Shown: positions 1 to 5,142, counted from the first letter of the stretch. The stretch is 5,142 nt of DNA from Alphaproteobacteria bacterium (GCA_027490875.1 JAIXXE010000088.1:1-5142), one strand, 5' to 3'. The notes: generated by a model from the letters alone, not told the origin. Program-made: numbers and translations.

Positions 1-359
1 GCATATTCAGATTCTCGGCAATAAATCTTTTTATTTGGCCGCTTACTATAAAGTTTTAAGAACTCTAAAATCTTCCAGCTATCTTGTTCAGGATTGAGCT
101 TATTAAATACATAACTATATTTCCCAGACGATGTTAGCCCAATACTGCAACAGCCATTTGGTATCCCATTACATTCGCATCCGCCAAGACAACGAACGGA
201 TTTAACTTTTACCCCCACAGAGTTTTTTAGAACATTTTTTATTTGGGTTAAAAACTCTCGCCCTTCGGCGTTTAAAGTTTCCATTTTGGAAGGAATGCGG
301 TCGCATGCTTGGCATACAAAAACCGTTATTGGAGAAGACTTTGATTTGCTCTGGCCCAT
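1..359 (-). CDS. DUF1636 (COG5469)-like predicted metal/Fe-S-binding protein, 3' end cut by window edge
   Basis: The reverse strand is open from an ATG at 359 to the left edge, giving 119 codons without a stop, so the C-terminus is missing. From memory, the pattern fits DUF1636 proteins, thought to be small thioredoxin-like [2Fe-2S]- or metal-binding proteins of unproven function. The matching parts are a short beta strand leading into VCQACD (C16, C19), then VRCLGGC (C57, C61), then GCCSIGL (C70, C71), then GKYSYVFNKL (79-88), then LEFLKLY (98-104) and CRES (114-117). The family typically has GKWTYVF and a WRERP-like end at these places, so perhaps 10-20 residues are missing. C63 and a stretch of about six residues between C61 and C70 look like extra sequence compared with the usual CLxxC-xx-GC pattern. 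An in-frame ATG at 392 would add 11 residues. I prefer 359 because family members start close to the first CxxC, but neither start has a convincing ribosome binding site. The gene is AT-rich and lysine-rich, unlike its neighbours. The family call is fairly safe; the biochemical role is inference. Confidence 0.78.
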   Translation of the reverse strand, partial: MGQSKSKSSPITVFVCQACDRIPSKMETLNAEGREFLTQIKNVLKNSVGVKVKSVRCLGGCECNGIPNGCCSIGLTSSGKYSYVFNKLNPEQDSWKILEFLKLYSKRPNKKIYCRESEY

Positions 360-370
360 TTGGTTTACTG

Positions 371-379
371 TGGTATAAG
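371..379 (+). promoter_or_regulatory. Extended -10 promoter element (TGGTATAAG)
   Basis: TGGTATAAG matches the extended -10 form TGnTATAAT at all but the last base. The -35 position 17 bases upstream (CTGGCC at 351-356) is poor, which is common for extended -10 promoters. A start of transcription near 386 would give a leader of about 60 nucleotides before the ATG at 448. The element lies in the divergent gap and is the best candidate promoter for the exported-protein gene. This rests on pattern matching only. Confidence 0.45.
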
Positions 380-401
380 ATGGCCCAGTCATACAAGACA
401 A
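372..401 (-). promoter_or_regulatory. Possible weak promoter for the DUF1636-like gene
   Basis: On the reverse strand TTGTCT (396-401) and TATACC (372-377) are separated by 18 bases, each matching four of six consensus positions. Transcription would begin near 365, leaving almost no leader before the ATG at 359. The -10 overlaps the -10 of the rightward promoter, so the two polymerases would compete. It is a weak match and should be treated as a suggestion. Confidence 0.2.
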
Positions 402-434
402 AAACACAAACTACCTTTTCCTCTTACCTCCCGA

Positions 435-440
435 AAGGAG
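435..440 (+). promoter_or_regulatory. Ribosome binding site AAGGAG fixing the start at 448
   Basis: AAGGAG stands 7 bases before the ATG at 448, an ideal Shine-Dalgarno arrangement that supports this start and the plus-strand reading over the long antisense frame. The preceding CTCC (428-431) is complementary to GGAG (437-440), with a five-base loop, so the site could fold into a small four-pair hairpin. Confidence 0.75.
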
Positions 441-447
441 AGAACCT

Positions 448-1074
448 ATGAAACGACTTGTCGTATTCCTTGGTTTGGCGCTTGCCTTGTTCGGCACGCC
501 TGCTATGGCTGCATATCACGGAGGCATCTACGCCTACATCGCCACCGAAACCGGAATCACGGTTCCGCCGCTGATTCATGGTCAGATGGTGGCGTTGAAT
601 GACAACCGTGCTGCTATTGTGGCGTTGGCCCAACAGGTCGCGCCGGATGACAGCATCGCCATGCAGCTGCGCGGCTACATCAGCCAGCAGCGTGCGGCCT
701 GTCTCTGGGGTGTGATGCCCCTCAGCATCGCCGACACGGAAAGCCCGTTCCACCTGTGCATGCACGGGTATCTGGCGGGCACCAAGGCGCTGCTGATGCG
801 TTTGCAGGATGTGGCTGGCACCAATGCAGCGGTTCAAGCCTTGGCTGACAAGGTCAACCTCGCCATTCTCTATGATGGCGGTGGCGGGCTTGCACTCTGC
901 CTGAACAGCGATACAGCGTTCCACACGGCGGATATCATCCGTCCCCAGTGGGCCGATGTGCCTCGTCACCCCGTGACGTTGGCCACCTTGGTCCTGCCGT
1001 TCGTTCTGCTGTTCGGCGCTTTGCTCTGGCCGCTTCGTCAGCGCCGCCTGCGGGCTCAACCGCAGTCTGCCTGA
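448..1074 (+). CDS. Exported protein of unknown function with C-terminal membrane anchor
   Basis: I do not recognise this 208-residue protein. Residues 1-21 form a typical Sec signal peptide: basic MKR, a hydrophobic core, then TPAMA with likely cleavage after A21. The body (22-175) is a mixed soluble domain with three cysteines (C85, C104, C151), a glycine run at 144-147 (DGGGGL) and an alanine-rich, probably helical part at 112-142. Residues about 176-195 form one hydrophobic segment, followed by a basic tail (RQRRLR). The predicted topology is therefore a periplasmic domain tethered to the inner membrane by a C-terminal helix with its tail in the cytoplasm. The start is set by AAGGAG seven bases upstream. 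A strong terminator begins 25 bases after the stop, and the promoter is its own, so it looks monocistronic. Three cysteines could allow one disulfide plus a free thiol; the DsbB-like gene nearby makes this thinkable but is not evidence. The coding call is firm and the function is unknown. Confidence 0.85.
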   Translation: MKRLVVFLGLALALFGTPAMAAYHGGIYAYIATETGITVPPLIHGQMVALNDNRAAIVALAQQVAPDDSIAMQLRGYISQQRAACLWGVMPLSIADTESPFHLCMHGYLAGTKALLMRLQDVAGTNAAVQALADKVNLAILYDGGGGLALCLNSDTAFHTADIIRPQWADVPRHPVTLATLVLPFVLLFGALLWPLRQRRLRAQPQSA

Positions 1075-1080
1075 CTATCG

Positions 1081-1099
1081 AAAAAACGGGTTTCCGTTT
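1081..1099 (-). terminator. Rho-independent terminator for the leftward oxidoreductase operon
   Basis: Read on the reverse strand this is AAACGG, loop AAAC, CCGTTT, running into a tract of six T (1086-1081). It has a six-pair stem followed by U residues. It lies about 100 bases beyond the stop codon of the MDR oxidoreductase gene and points the right way to end that operon. The stem is short and half A-T, so it is probably weaker than its partner at 1100-1123. Confidence 0.5.
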
Positions 1100-1123
1100 C
1101 CCCCGCCGCAAGGTGGGGGTTTT
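1100..1123 (+). terminator. Rho-independent terminator for the exported-protein gene
   Basis: CCCCCGCC, a GCAA tetraloop of the stable GNRA class, and GGTGGGGG form an eight-pair stem (1100-1107 with 1112-1119), followed at once by TTTT. The single G-U pair (1105-1114) is good only in plus-strand RNA; read the other way it becomes an A-C mismatch. This indicates that the hairpin serves the rightward transcript. It lies 25 bases past the stop of the exported-protein gene. Confidence 0.85.
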
Positions 1124-1202
1124 CTGTTTGCCGCATTTGATTTGTGAGCGCGGCGCAATGGCTGCAACGATTGAAGGTGCGGAACCAACAAGGCCCAGCA
1201 GG

Positions 1203-2237
1203 TTAAAGGGCCGCAGTGTTGAACGCGAGGAGAATCTTCCCAACACTCTGGCCCGATGCCAGATGGCGATGGGCCTCGGCAACCTGATGGGCCGGATAGA
1301 TACGAAACGGTGGTGGCGTAATCGCCCCAGCTTGCAACCCATCGGTTAAAAAGGCAAAGGCCTCTTGCACCAGCGCGTGTTGATCGGTCATGAAGGCCAG
1401 ATTAAAGCCAACGAGTGAAAGGTTTCTGGCCGTAAAGTCGAAGGGTAAAAAGCGCGGCATTTTTAACCAATTGAACGCCAAACCCAGCCAGTTTGGCCGC
1501 GTGTGGCGTGGGAACAGCTCGGCAAAGCCGTAAACCACCAAACGCCCGCCACGGCGCAAGCGCTTGAAGCCCGCCCGCAGCGTATGCAGCCCCTGCGCAT
1601 CAAACACGGCATCAAAACCTTCCGGCGCGAGGCTATCGAGCGTTGTCCACAGCTGTTTACCGCCCACCACGGCCTGCACATTACCTGCCTGAGGAACAGC
1701 CTTGAGCTTATCGGGGTGGCCAACCACACCCACCACGTCGCAGCCCAGGTGCAGCGCCTGCTGAACCAGCGCGCCGCCCACGCCCCCTGCGGCGGCATGA
1801 ATCAGCACGCGCTCTCCCGCTACCACACGCGCCGCATAACGTAAGGCATAGAACGCGGTAAAATGAATGGTTGGCAGCGTGGCGGCTGCGGCCAAGGTAA
1901 GGCAGGCAGGCAGAGGGCGTAGCTGGTGCCCCTTCACACACAGGTGCGTGGCATAGGCCCCAAACAGGCTAAACCCAAAGACCTGTGCGCCCAACGCAAA
2001 GCCCTTGGCAGATGCGCCCACCCCCACCACGGTGCCGGAAAAATCAAAACCCAACACCAAAGGAAAGCGGCCACGCGCGGCCTCGTAATACCCTTCGCGA
2101 GCGATGATATCGGCAAAGTTAACGCCCGCAAAGGCAATCTCGATCAAGTACTCATCGTCGGCAGGGGTTGGGGTTGCAACATCACGAAGTTGAAAGGCCT
2201 CTGGCCCACCGGGCCTTTCAACCACCAGCTGCCGCAT
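1203..2237 (-). CDS. Zinc-independent MDR oxidoreductase, VAT1/quinone oxidoreductase-like
   Basis: This 344-residue protein has the medium-chain dehydrogenase/reductase fold and probably reduces quinones, enones or similar carbonyl compounds with NAD(P)H in the cytoplasm. The N-terminal GroES-like domain carries GVNFADIIAREGYY (38-51) and PLVLGFDFSGTVVG (59-72). The Rossmann domain has the cofactor loop HAAAGGVGG (147-155), then VVGVVGHPDK (168-177) and FDAVFDAQG (208-216). The catalytic and structural zinc ligands of alcohol dehydrogenases are absent, as in quinone oxidoreductases. The stretch FNWLKMPRFLPFDF (255-268) followed by NLSLVGFNLAFM (272-283) resembles the VAT1-like/MDR3 branch, where a GFNL-type motif is usual. 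The ATG directly follows the TAA of the phoH-like gene with no gap, and a GGAAGAG ribosome binding site lies inside the end of that gene. It is the last gene of the three-gene unit. The superfamily is safe; the substrate cannot be read from sequence. Confidence 0.88.
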   Translation of the reverse strand: MRQLVVERPGGPEAFQLRDVATPTPADDEYLIEIAFAGVNFADIIAREGYYEAARGRFPLVLGFDFSGTVVGVGASAKGFALGAQVFGFSLFGAYATHLCVKGHQLRPLPACLTLAAAATLPTIHFTAFYALRYAARVVAGERVLIHAAAGGVGGALVQQALHLGCDVVGVVGHPDKLKAVPQAGNVQAVVGGKQLWTTLDSLAPEGFDAVFDAQGLHTLRAGFKRLRRGGRLVVYGFAELFPRHTRPNWLGLAFNWLKMPRFLPFDFTARNLSLVGFNLAFMTDQHALVQEAFAFLTDGLQAGAITPPPFRIYPAHQVAEAHRHLASGQSVGKILLAFNTAAL

Positions 2238-3218
2238 TTACTCTTCCAGCCGCAGCGGGATTTGCCGTTCCTTTTCCGCATAGGCCGACACAATCGTGCT
2301 GACCAGCGGGTGGCGCACCACATCGGTTTCGCGAAACTTCACAATCTCAATCCCGCGCAGGCCCTCCAGGGTTTCCAGTGCGTCCTTAAGGCCATTGCGG
2401 ATACCGCGCGGCAGGTCGCTCTGGCTCATGTCGCCCGTCACGAACATCCGGCTGCCCTCACCCATGCGGGTCAGGAACAGTTTCATCTGGCTGGGCGTGG
2501 TGTTTTGCGCTTCATCCAGCAACAGCACGCTTTCGCTCAGGGTGCGGCCACGCATGTAGGCCAAGGGGGCGATTTCTATCTGGCCGCCTTCGCGCAACTT
2601 CATCCACTTCTCGCGGCCCATGGTGTCGTCCAGCGCATCGAACAGCGGGCGCAGGTATGGGTCGATTTTCTCTTCAAACGTGCCGGGAAGAAAGCCGAGC
2701 TTTTCCCCCGCTTCCACCACCGGACGGGTCAGGATAATCTTCTTAACCTTACGGCTGACCAGCAGCTGCACCGCCTGCGCGGCGGCCATAAAGGTCTTGC
2801 CCGTTCCCGCGGGGCCAACGCCAAACACCAGCGGCGCACTTTGCAACGCGCCAATATAGCGGGCCTGCGTAATGCTGCGCGGCTGCACTTTAATCAGGGG
2901 CGTGGTAATCAACTTGCTGGTCATCACCTCACCGGGGCGTAGCCCAACATCCAGCATGCCACCCACCACCCGCAAGGCGGCTTCCACCTGCGCGGGGCTA
3001 ACGCTTTGGCCGCCTTCCAGCAGCGCGTACAAATCTTCCAGCACATGCTTGGCTTGCATGGCCTGGTCGCTCGGACCAAAAATAGCCAGCTGATTGCCCC
3101 GCGCCACCAGCTGCACGCCCAGGCTGTCTTCCACCAGTTGCAGGTTACTATCCTGACGGCCACAGAGTTCGGCCAGCAGGCGATTGTCGGGGAAGGTCAG
3201 CTGAAGGGGGGTCGTCAT
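2238..3218 (-). CDS. phoH: PhoH-like (YbeZ) NTPase
   Basis: This 326-residue cytoplasmic protein is a PhoH/YbeZ-type P-loop NTPase. In E. coli, YbeZ is linked to the rRNA endonuclease YbeY and ribosome/RNA metabolism; the exact activity is unsettled. The N-terminus (about 1-65) has the KH-like region usual for YbeZ, ending LAIFGPSDQAMQAKHVLEDLY. The ATPase core follows: Q118-A-R-Y, then Walker A GPAGTGKT (135-142), LTRPVVEAGEKLGFLPG (163-179), EKIDPYLRPLFD (183-194), Walker B LLLDEAQN (232-239), the TGD sensor (261-263) and FRETDVVRHPLV (295-306). All key motifs are intact and the length is close to the usual 320-360. The start ATG touches the TAA of the dsbB-like gene and has no visible Shine-Dalgarno sequence, so translation probably depends on ribosomes arriving from upstream. 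In many proteobacteria this gene sits with miaB, ybeY and corC/ybeX; here none of these adjoins it. Family assignment is very secure. Confidence 0.95.
   Translation of the reverse strand: MTTPLQLTFPDNRLLAELCGRQDSNLQLVEDSLGVQLVARGNQLAIFGPSDQAMQAKHVLEDLYALLEGGQSVSPAQVEAALRVVGGMLDVGLRPGEVMTSKLITTPLIKVQPRSITQARYIGALQSAPLVFGVGPAGTGKTFMAAAQAVQLLVSRKVKKIILTRPVVEAGEKLGFLPGTFEEKIDPYLRPLFDALDDTMGREKWMKLREGGQIEIAPLAYMRGRTLSESVLLLDEAQNTTPSQMKLFLTRMGEGSRMFVTGDMSQSDLPRGIRNGLKDALETLEGLRGIEIVKFRETDVVRHPLVSTIVSAYAEKERQIPLRLEE
2241..2247 (-). promoter_or_regulatory. Ribosome binding site of the MDR oxidoreductase inside the phoH-like 3' end
   Basis: On the reverse strand GGAAGAG, encoding part of the last residues of the phoH-like protein, ends three bases before the ATG at 2237, and the three bases between are the TAA stop. 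The GGAAG core is five bases from the start. It supports this start and suggests translational coupling. Confidence 0.55.
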
Positions 3219-3689
3219 TTAACGCAAGCGTATCAGAGTTATCACGCTTAAGGCAAGCGCCAGCAGCATTGCAGGAATATTCCAGGCCGCCAAGCTAAAA
3301 CCCAGCAGCGTAAAGGTTTCCAAATCGCAGGGGATGACGGTGGTGTTGGCCATCGCAGAAAGCAAGTCGGCCCCCACGGCAAGGATTTGGTCATCGCCCG
3401 CGCAGCTGGCTGGGTAGGGCAACAGCCCCTGCTGGGCAGCTACTTGCCAGCTGGCAATGGTCAGCCCTGCGGTGGCAGCAAAACCTGCCGTCGCTGCGCC
3501 CACCGTTGGCCGCTTGGCCAGAACCCCTGCCAGTGCGGCCAGGGCAATGGCCGCATGGGCGTAGCGCTGCCACCAGCACATGGGGCAAGGCAATACCCCA
3601 AAGCCCTGTTCCAGCAACAAACCAGCCGCCAGCAGCCCCAGTGCGTACAGGGCCAGCCCCTGCAGCAGGTGGCGCGGTGTCAAGCTCAT
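3219..3689 (-). CDS. dsbB: DsbB-type disulfide bond formation membrane protein
   Basis: DsbB is an inner-membrane enzyme that reoxidises the periplasmic thiol oxidase DsbA and passes the electrons to quinone. The 156-residue reading shows four hydrophobic segments at about 8-25, 44-58, 67-85 and 127-150. The first periplasmic loop has PCPMCWWQR with the C35-C38 redox pair and the following QR (41-42), where E. coli DsbB has its quinone-site arginine. The second loop has C96 (ASCAGDD) and C121 (IPCDLE), matching the second cysteine pair, and then LGFSLAAWN, a common DsbB ending motif. The frame is open up to 3815 but without a good start there, and that extension would run into flhA. I chose ATG 3689 because GAGGG (3695-3699) sits five bases upstream and it gives the usual family length; ATGs at 3692, 3701 and 3704 are alternatives. 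It heads the unit with the phoH-like and MDR genes. Assignment is secure; the start is moderately so. Confidence 0.92.
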   Translation of the reverse strand: MSLTPRHLLQGLALYALGLLAAGLLLEQGFGVLPCPMCWWQRYAHAAIALAALAGVLAKRPTVGAATAGFAATAGLTIASWQVAAQQGLLPYPASCAGDDQILAVGADLLSAMANTTVIPCDLETFTLLGFSLAAWNIPAMLLALALSVITLIRLR

Positions 3690-3694
3690 CATCG

Positions 3695-3699
3695 CCCTC
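3695..3699 (-). promoter_or_regulatory. Ribosome binding site of dsbB (GAGGG)
   Basis: On the reverse strand GAGGG is separated by five bases from the ATG at 3689. The more upstream ATGs at 3701 and 3704 have no such site at proper distance, so this is the main argument for the start chosen. Confidence 0.5.
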
Positions 3700-3710
3700 A
3701 TCATGCCCCG

Positions 3711-3739
3711 ATTAAACCTTAAGCCCTTACGATACACAA
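3711..3739 (-). promoter_or_regulatory. Candidate sigma70-type promoter of the dsbB-phoH-oxidoreductase unit
   Basis: On the reverse strand TTGTGT (3734-3739) and TTTAAT (3711-3716) are exactly 17 bases apart. The -10 matches five of six and the -35 three of six consensus positions. Transcription would start near 3704, just upstream of the chosen ribosome binding site and ATG at 3689, and within the alternative ATGs at 3701-3704. That agreement favours the shorter DsbB reading. This is pattern matching only. Confidence 0.4.
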
Positions 3740-3799
3740 CCCCTAGGCAAGCAGGGGCAGCGCCTTTATGGTGCGACCTGAGAGAGTGTAAAAACAACA

Positions 3800-5142
3800 A
3801 TGGATTTTGCCGCAATCCTGCGCAATGCGCGTCAGCAAGACGTTTTGCTGGCGATGGGTGTTATTGCCCTGATTGTCTTGTTTTTCGTGCCATTGCCTGG
3901 GTTTTTACTGGATATTCTCATTGCCGCCAACATTGCCATTTCGCTGTTGGTGCTGCTGACGGTGCTGTTCATCCGCCGGGCGCTGGAGTTCACCGCCTTC
4001 CCGATGCTGCTGCTGGTCACCACCACCTTCCGGCTGGCCCTTAACGTCGCCAGCACACGGCTGATTCTAGAAAGCGGCCACACCGGCACCGCAGCGGCCG
4101 GGCACATTATTGAAGCCTTTGGCAACGTGATTATGGGCGGCAACTTTGTGGTTGGATTGGTACTGTTCACCATTCTCATTATTGTCAACTTTATGGTCAT
4201 CACCAAGGGTTCGGGCCGCATTGCCGAAGTGGCCGCCCGCTTCTCGCTCGATAGTTTGCCCGGCAAACAAATGGCCATCGATGCCGACCTTAACGCCGGG
4301 TTGCTTAAGGAAGATGAGGCCCGCCAACGCCGCAAGGACTTGGAACAGGAAACCGGCTTTTACGGGGCTATGGATGGTGCCAGCAAGTTTGTGCGGGGCG
4401 ACGCGATTGCCGGCTTGATTATTACCTTTATCAATGTCGCCGTTGGCATCACGATTGGGGTGTTGATGCACGACATGACGGGCGGCGAAGCCGCCAGCCG
4501 CTATGTGTTGCTGACTGTGGGCGACGGTCTGGTGGCCTACATTCCTGCGCTCACCATTTCCATCGCAGCCGGTATGCTGGTGGCCAAAAGTGGCACCGAA
4601 GAGGTGGCTGGTACCGCCTTCTTCAACCAGCTGGGGGCCAGCCCACGCACCCTGTTTGTGGCGGCTGGGCTTATCTTCTTTATTTCCATGTTGCCCGACA
4701 TGCCCAAATTCCCCTTCTGGCTGCTGGCGGGTGGCCTTGGGTTGGCGGGCTGGGTGACCCAAAAAACCCAGCGGCAAGAAGCCCAGGTACGCGCCACCGA
4801 AGTGGCTCAAGCTGCCCTTAAAACGCAGACCCAGCAGGCCGTACCGACCGAGCAGCCCATGGCGAGCCTGCTGCATGTAGATACCCTGCGGCTGGAACTT
4901 GGCTACGGCCTGTTGGGGCTGGTGGATGAAAGCAAAGGCGGGCGCCTGACCGAACAGATTAAAGCCACACGCCGTCAGCTGGCGCGTGAATTGGGCTTCG
5001 TCATTCCTTCAGTCCGCATTCAGGATAACCTGCAGCTCAAGCCCGGCGACTACGCCATTTACATCAAGGAAACCAAGGCCGGTGGCGGCACGCTGGAACC
5101 GGGTTCGCTGCTGGCGATGGACCCAACCGGCGGCACTCTGCC
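3800..5142 (+). CDS. flhA: Flagellar biosynthesis protein FlhA, 3' end cut by window edge
   Basis: FlhA is the integral membrane gate of the flagellar type III export apparatus, forming a nonameric ring that uses the proton gradient and binds chaperone-substrate complexes. The 447 full codons seen cover about two thirds of a usual 690-700-residue protein. The membrane part has about eight segments (roughly 14-32, 37-58, 65-83, 112-134, 203-225, 239-263, 284-299, 304-319). It carries the family signature FRLALNVASTRLIL (77-90), then GSGRIAEVAARFSLD (137-151), GKQMAIDADLNAGLL (155-169) and MDGASKFVRGDAIAG (191-205). R140, R147, D151 and D201 align, with a constant offset of seven, to Salmonella R147, R154, D158 and D208, charged residues important for export. 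A variable linker (320-350) leads to the cytoplasmic domain with LELGYGLLGLVD (365-376) and LGFVIPSVRIQDNLQL (398-413). These last motifs favour FlhA over virulence SctV proteins. ATG 3800 is the only start, since an in-frame TGA lies at 3779. A purine-rich GAGAG at 3782-3786 is a rather distant ribosome binding site. It is transcribed divergently from dsbB. Confidence 0.96.
   Translation, partial: MDFAAILRNARQQDVLLAMGVIALIVLFFVPLPGFLLDILIAANIAISLLVLLTVLFIRRALEFTAFPMLLLVTTTFRLALNVASTRLILESGHTGTAAAGHIIEAFGNVIMGGNFVVGLVLFTILIIVNFMVITKGSGRIAEVAARFSLDSLPGKQMAIDADLNAGLLKEDEARQRRKDLEQETGFYGAMDGASKFVRGDAIAGLIITFINVAVGITIGVLMHDMTGGEAASRYVLLTVGDGLVAYIPALTISIAAGMLVAKSGTEEVAGTAFFNQLGASPRTLFVAAGLIFFISMLPDMPKFPFWLLAGGLGLAGWVTQKTQRQEAQVRATEVAQAALKTQTQQAVPTEQPMASLLHVDTLRLELGYGLLGLVDESKGGRLTEQIKATRRQLARELGFVIPSVRIQDNLQLKPGDYAIYIKETKAGGGTLEPGSLLAMDPTGGTL

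Noticed and set aside
202..396. 64-codon minus-strand frame with a TTG start
   Set aside because: It is a frame-shifted reading of the DUF1636-like gene; the neighbouring frame carries the conserved CxxC and GKYSYVF motifs and stays open to the window edge.
424..1059. Open frame of 211 codons on the minus strand opposite the exported-protein gene
   Set aside because: It has no ribosome binding site, and its product is a low-complexity mix of R, Q, H and G typical of antisense frames. The plus strand has a signal peptide, an anchor, a ribosome binding site and a terminator.
1192..1213. GGCCC/GGGCC inverted repeat around the oxidoreductase stop codon
   Set aside because: It is five pairs with an 11-base loop overlapping coding sequence and no U tract; the hairpin at 1081-1099 is a better terminator.
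1926..2942. Open frame of 338 codons on the plus strand across the phoH and oxidoreductase genes
   Set aside because: It spans the junction of two clearly recognised genes on the other strand, and its product is rich in H, Q and R without any motif.
3714..3735. TAAA...CGATA resembling a flagellar sigma28 promoter
   Set aside because: The spacer is only 13 bases to CGATA and the GCC part is missing, so it does not fit TAAA-N15-GCCGATAA.
3690..3815. N-terminal extension of DsbB back to a TTG at 3815
   Set aside because: It would overlap the flhA start and ribosome binding site, lacks hydrophobic or conserved sequence, and would lie upstream of the promoter candidate.
4067..4876. Open frame of 269 codons on the minus strand inside flhA
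   Set aside because: FlhA motifs continue through the whole stretch on the plus strand; the antisense product is rich in H, G and Q and shows no domain.
3800..5142. Possibility that this is a virulence type III secretion protein (SctV/HrcV) rather than FlhA
   Set aside because: The FVRGDAIAG, LGFVIP and IQDNLQL motifs and the linker resemble flagellar FlhA more closely, and no other secretion gene is present; the missing C-terminus leaves slight doubt.

Overview
The window reads as a piece of a proteobacterial chromosome, most likely alphaproteobacterial. The support is the moderately GC-rich coding sequence, a DUF1636-type protein (a family I know mainly from alphaproteobacteria and their relatives), a DsbB of the short CPxC-WWQR type and a flagellar FlhA. 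I cannot name a genus. No tRNA, rRNA, CRISPR array, insertion sequence or phage gene is visible, and no gap between genes exceeds about 130 bases.

Layout from left to right. (1) Positions 1-359, minus strand: the 3'-truncated gene of a cysteine-rich DUF1636/COG5469-like predicted metal- or iron-sulfur-binding protein. It lies in DNA that I count by hand at about 38% GC, clearly lower than everything to its right. (2) Positions 360-447: a short divergent promoter region with an extended -10 element and a good ribosome binding site facing right. (3) Positions 448-1074, plus strand: an unrecognised exported protein with an N-terminal signal peptide and a C-terminal membrane anchor. (4) Positions 1075-1202: a convergent gap with two back-to-back terminator hairpins, one for each strand. 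(5) Positions 1203-3689, minus strand: a compact three-gene unit transcribed dsbB-like, phoH/ybeZ-like, then a VAT1/quinone-oxidoreductase-like MDR enzyme. Both junctions are the exact string TAAATG, with the stop codon of one gene touching the start codon of the next. (6) Positions 3690-3799: a divergent promoter region. (7) Positions 3800-5142, plus strand: flhA, cut by the right edge about two thirds of the way through.

In functional terms the window holds ordinary housekeeping and envelope functions: periplasmic disulfide formation (DsbB), an RNA/ribosome-associated NTPase (PhoH/YbeZ), an NAD(P)H-dependent oxidoreductase, and the flagellar export gate (FlhA). I see no defence system, toxin-antitoxin pair or biosynthetic cluster. 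The items most worth a second look are the AT-rich DUF1636 gene with extra cysteines, the unknown anchored periplasmic protein, the paired terminators and the zero-gap operon junctions.
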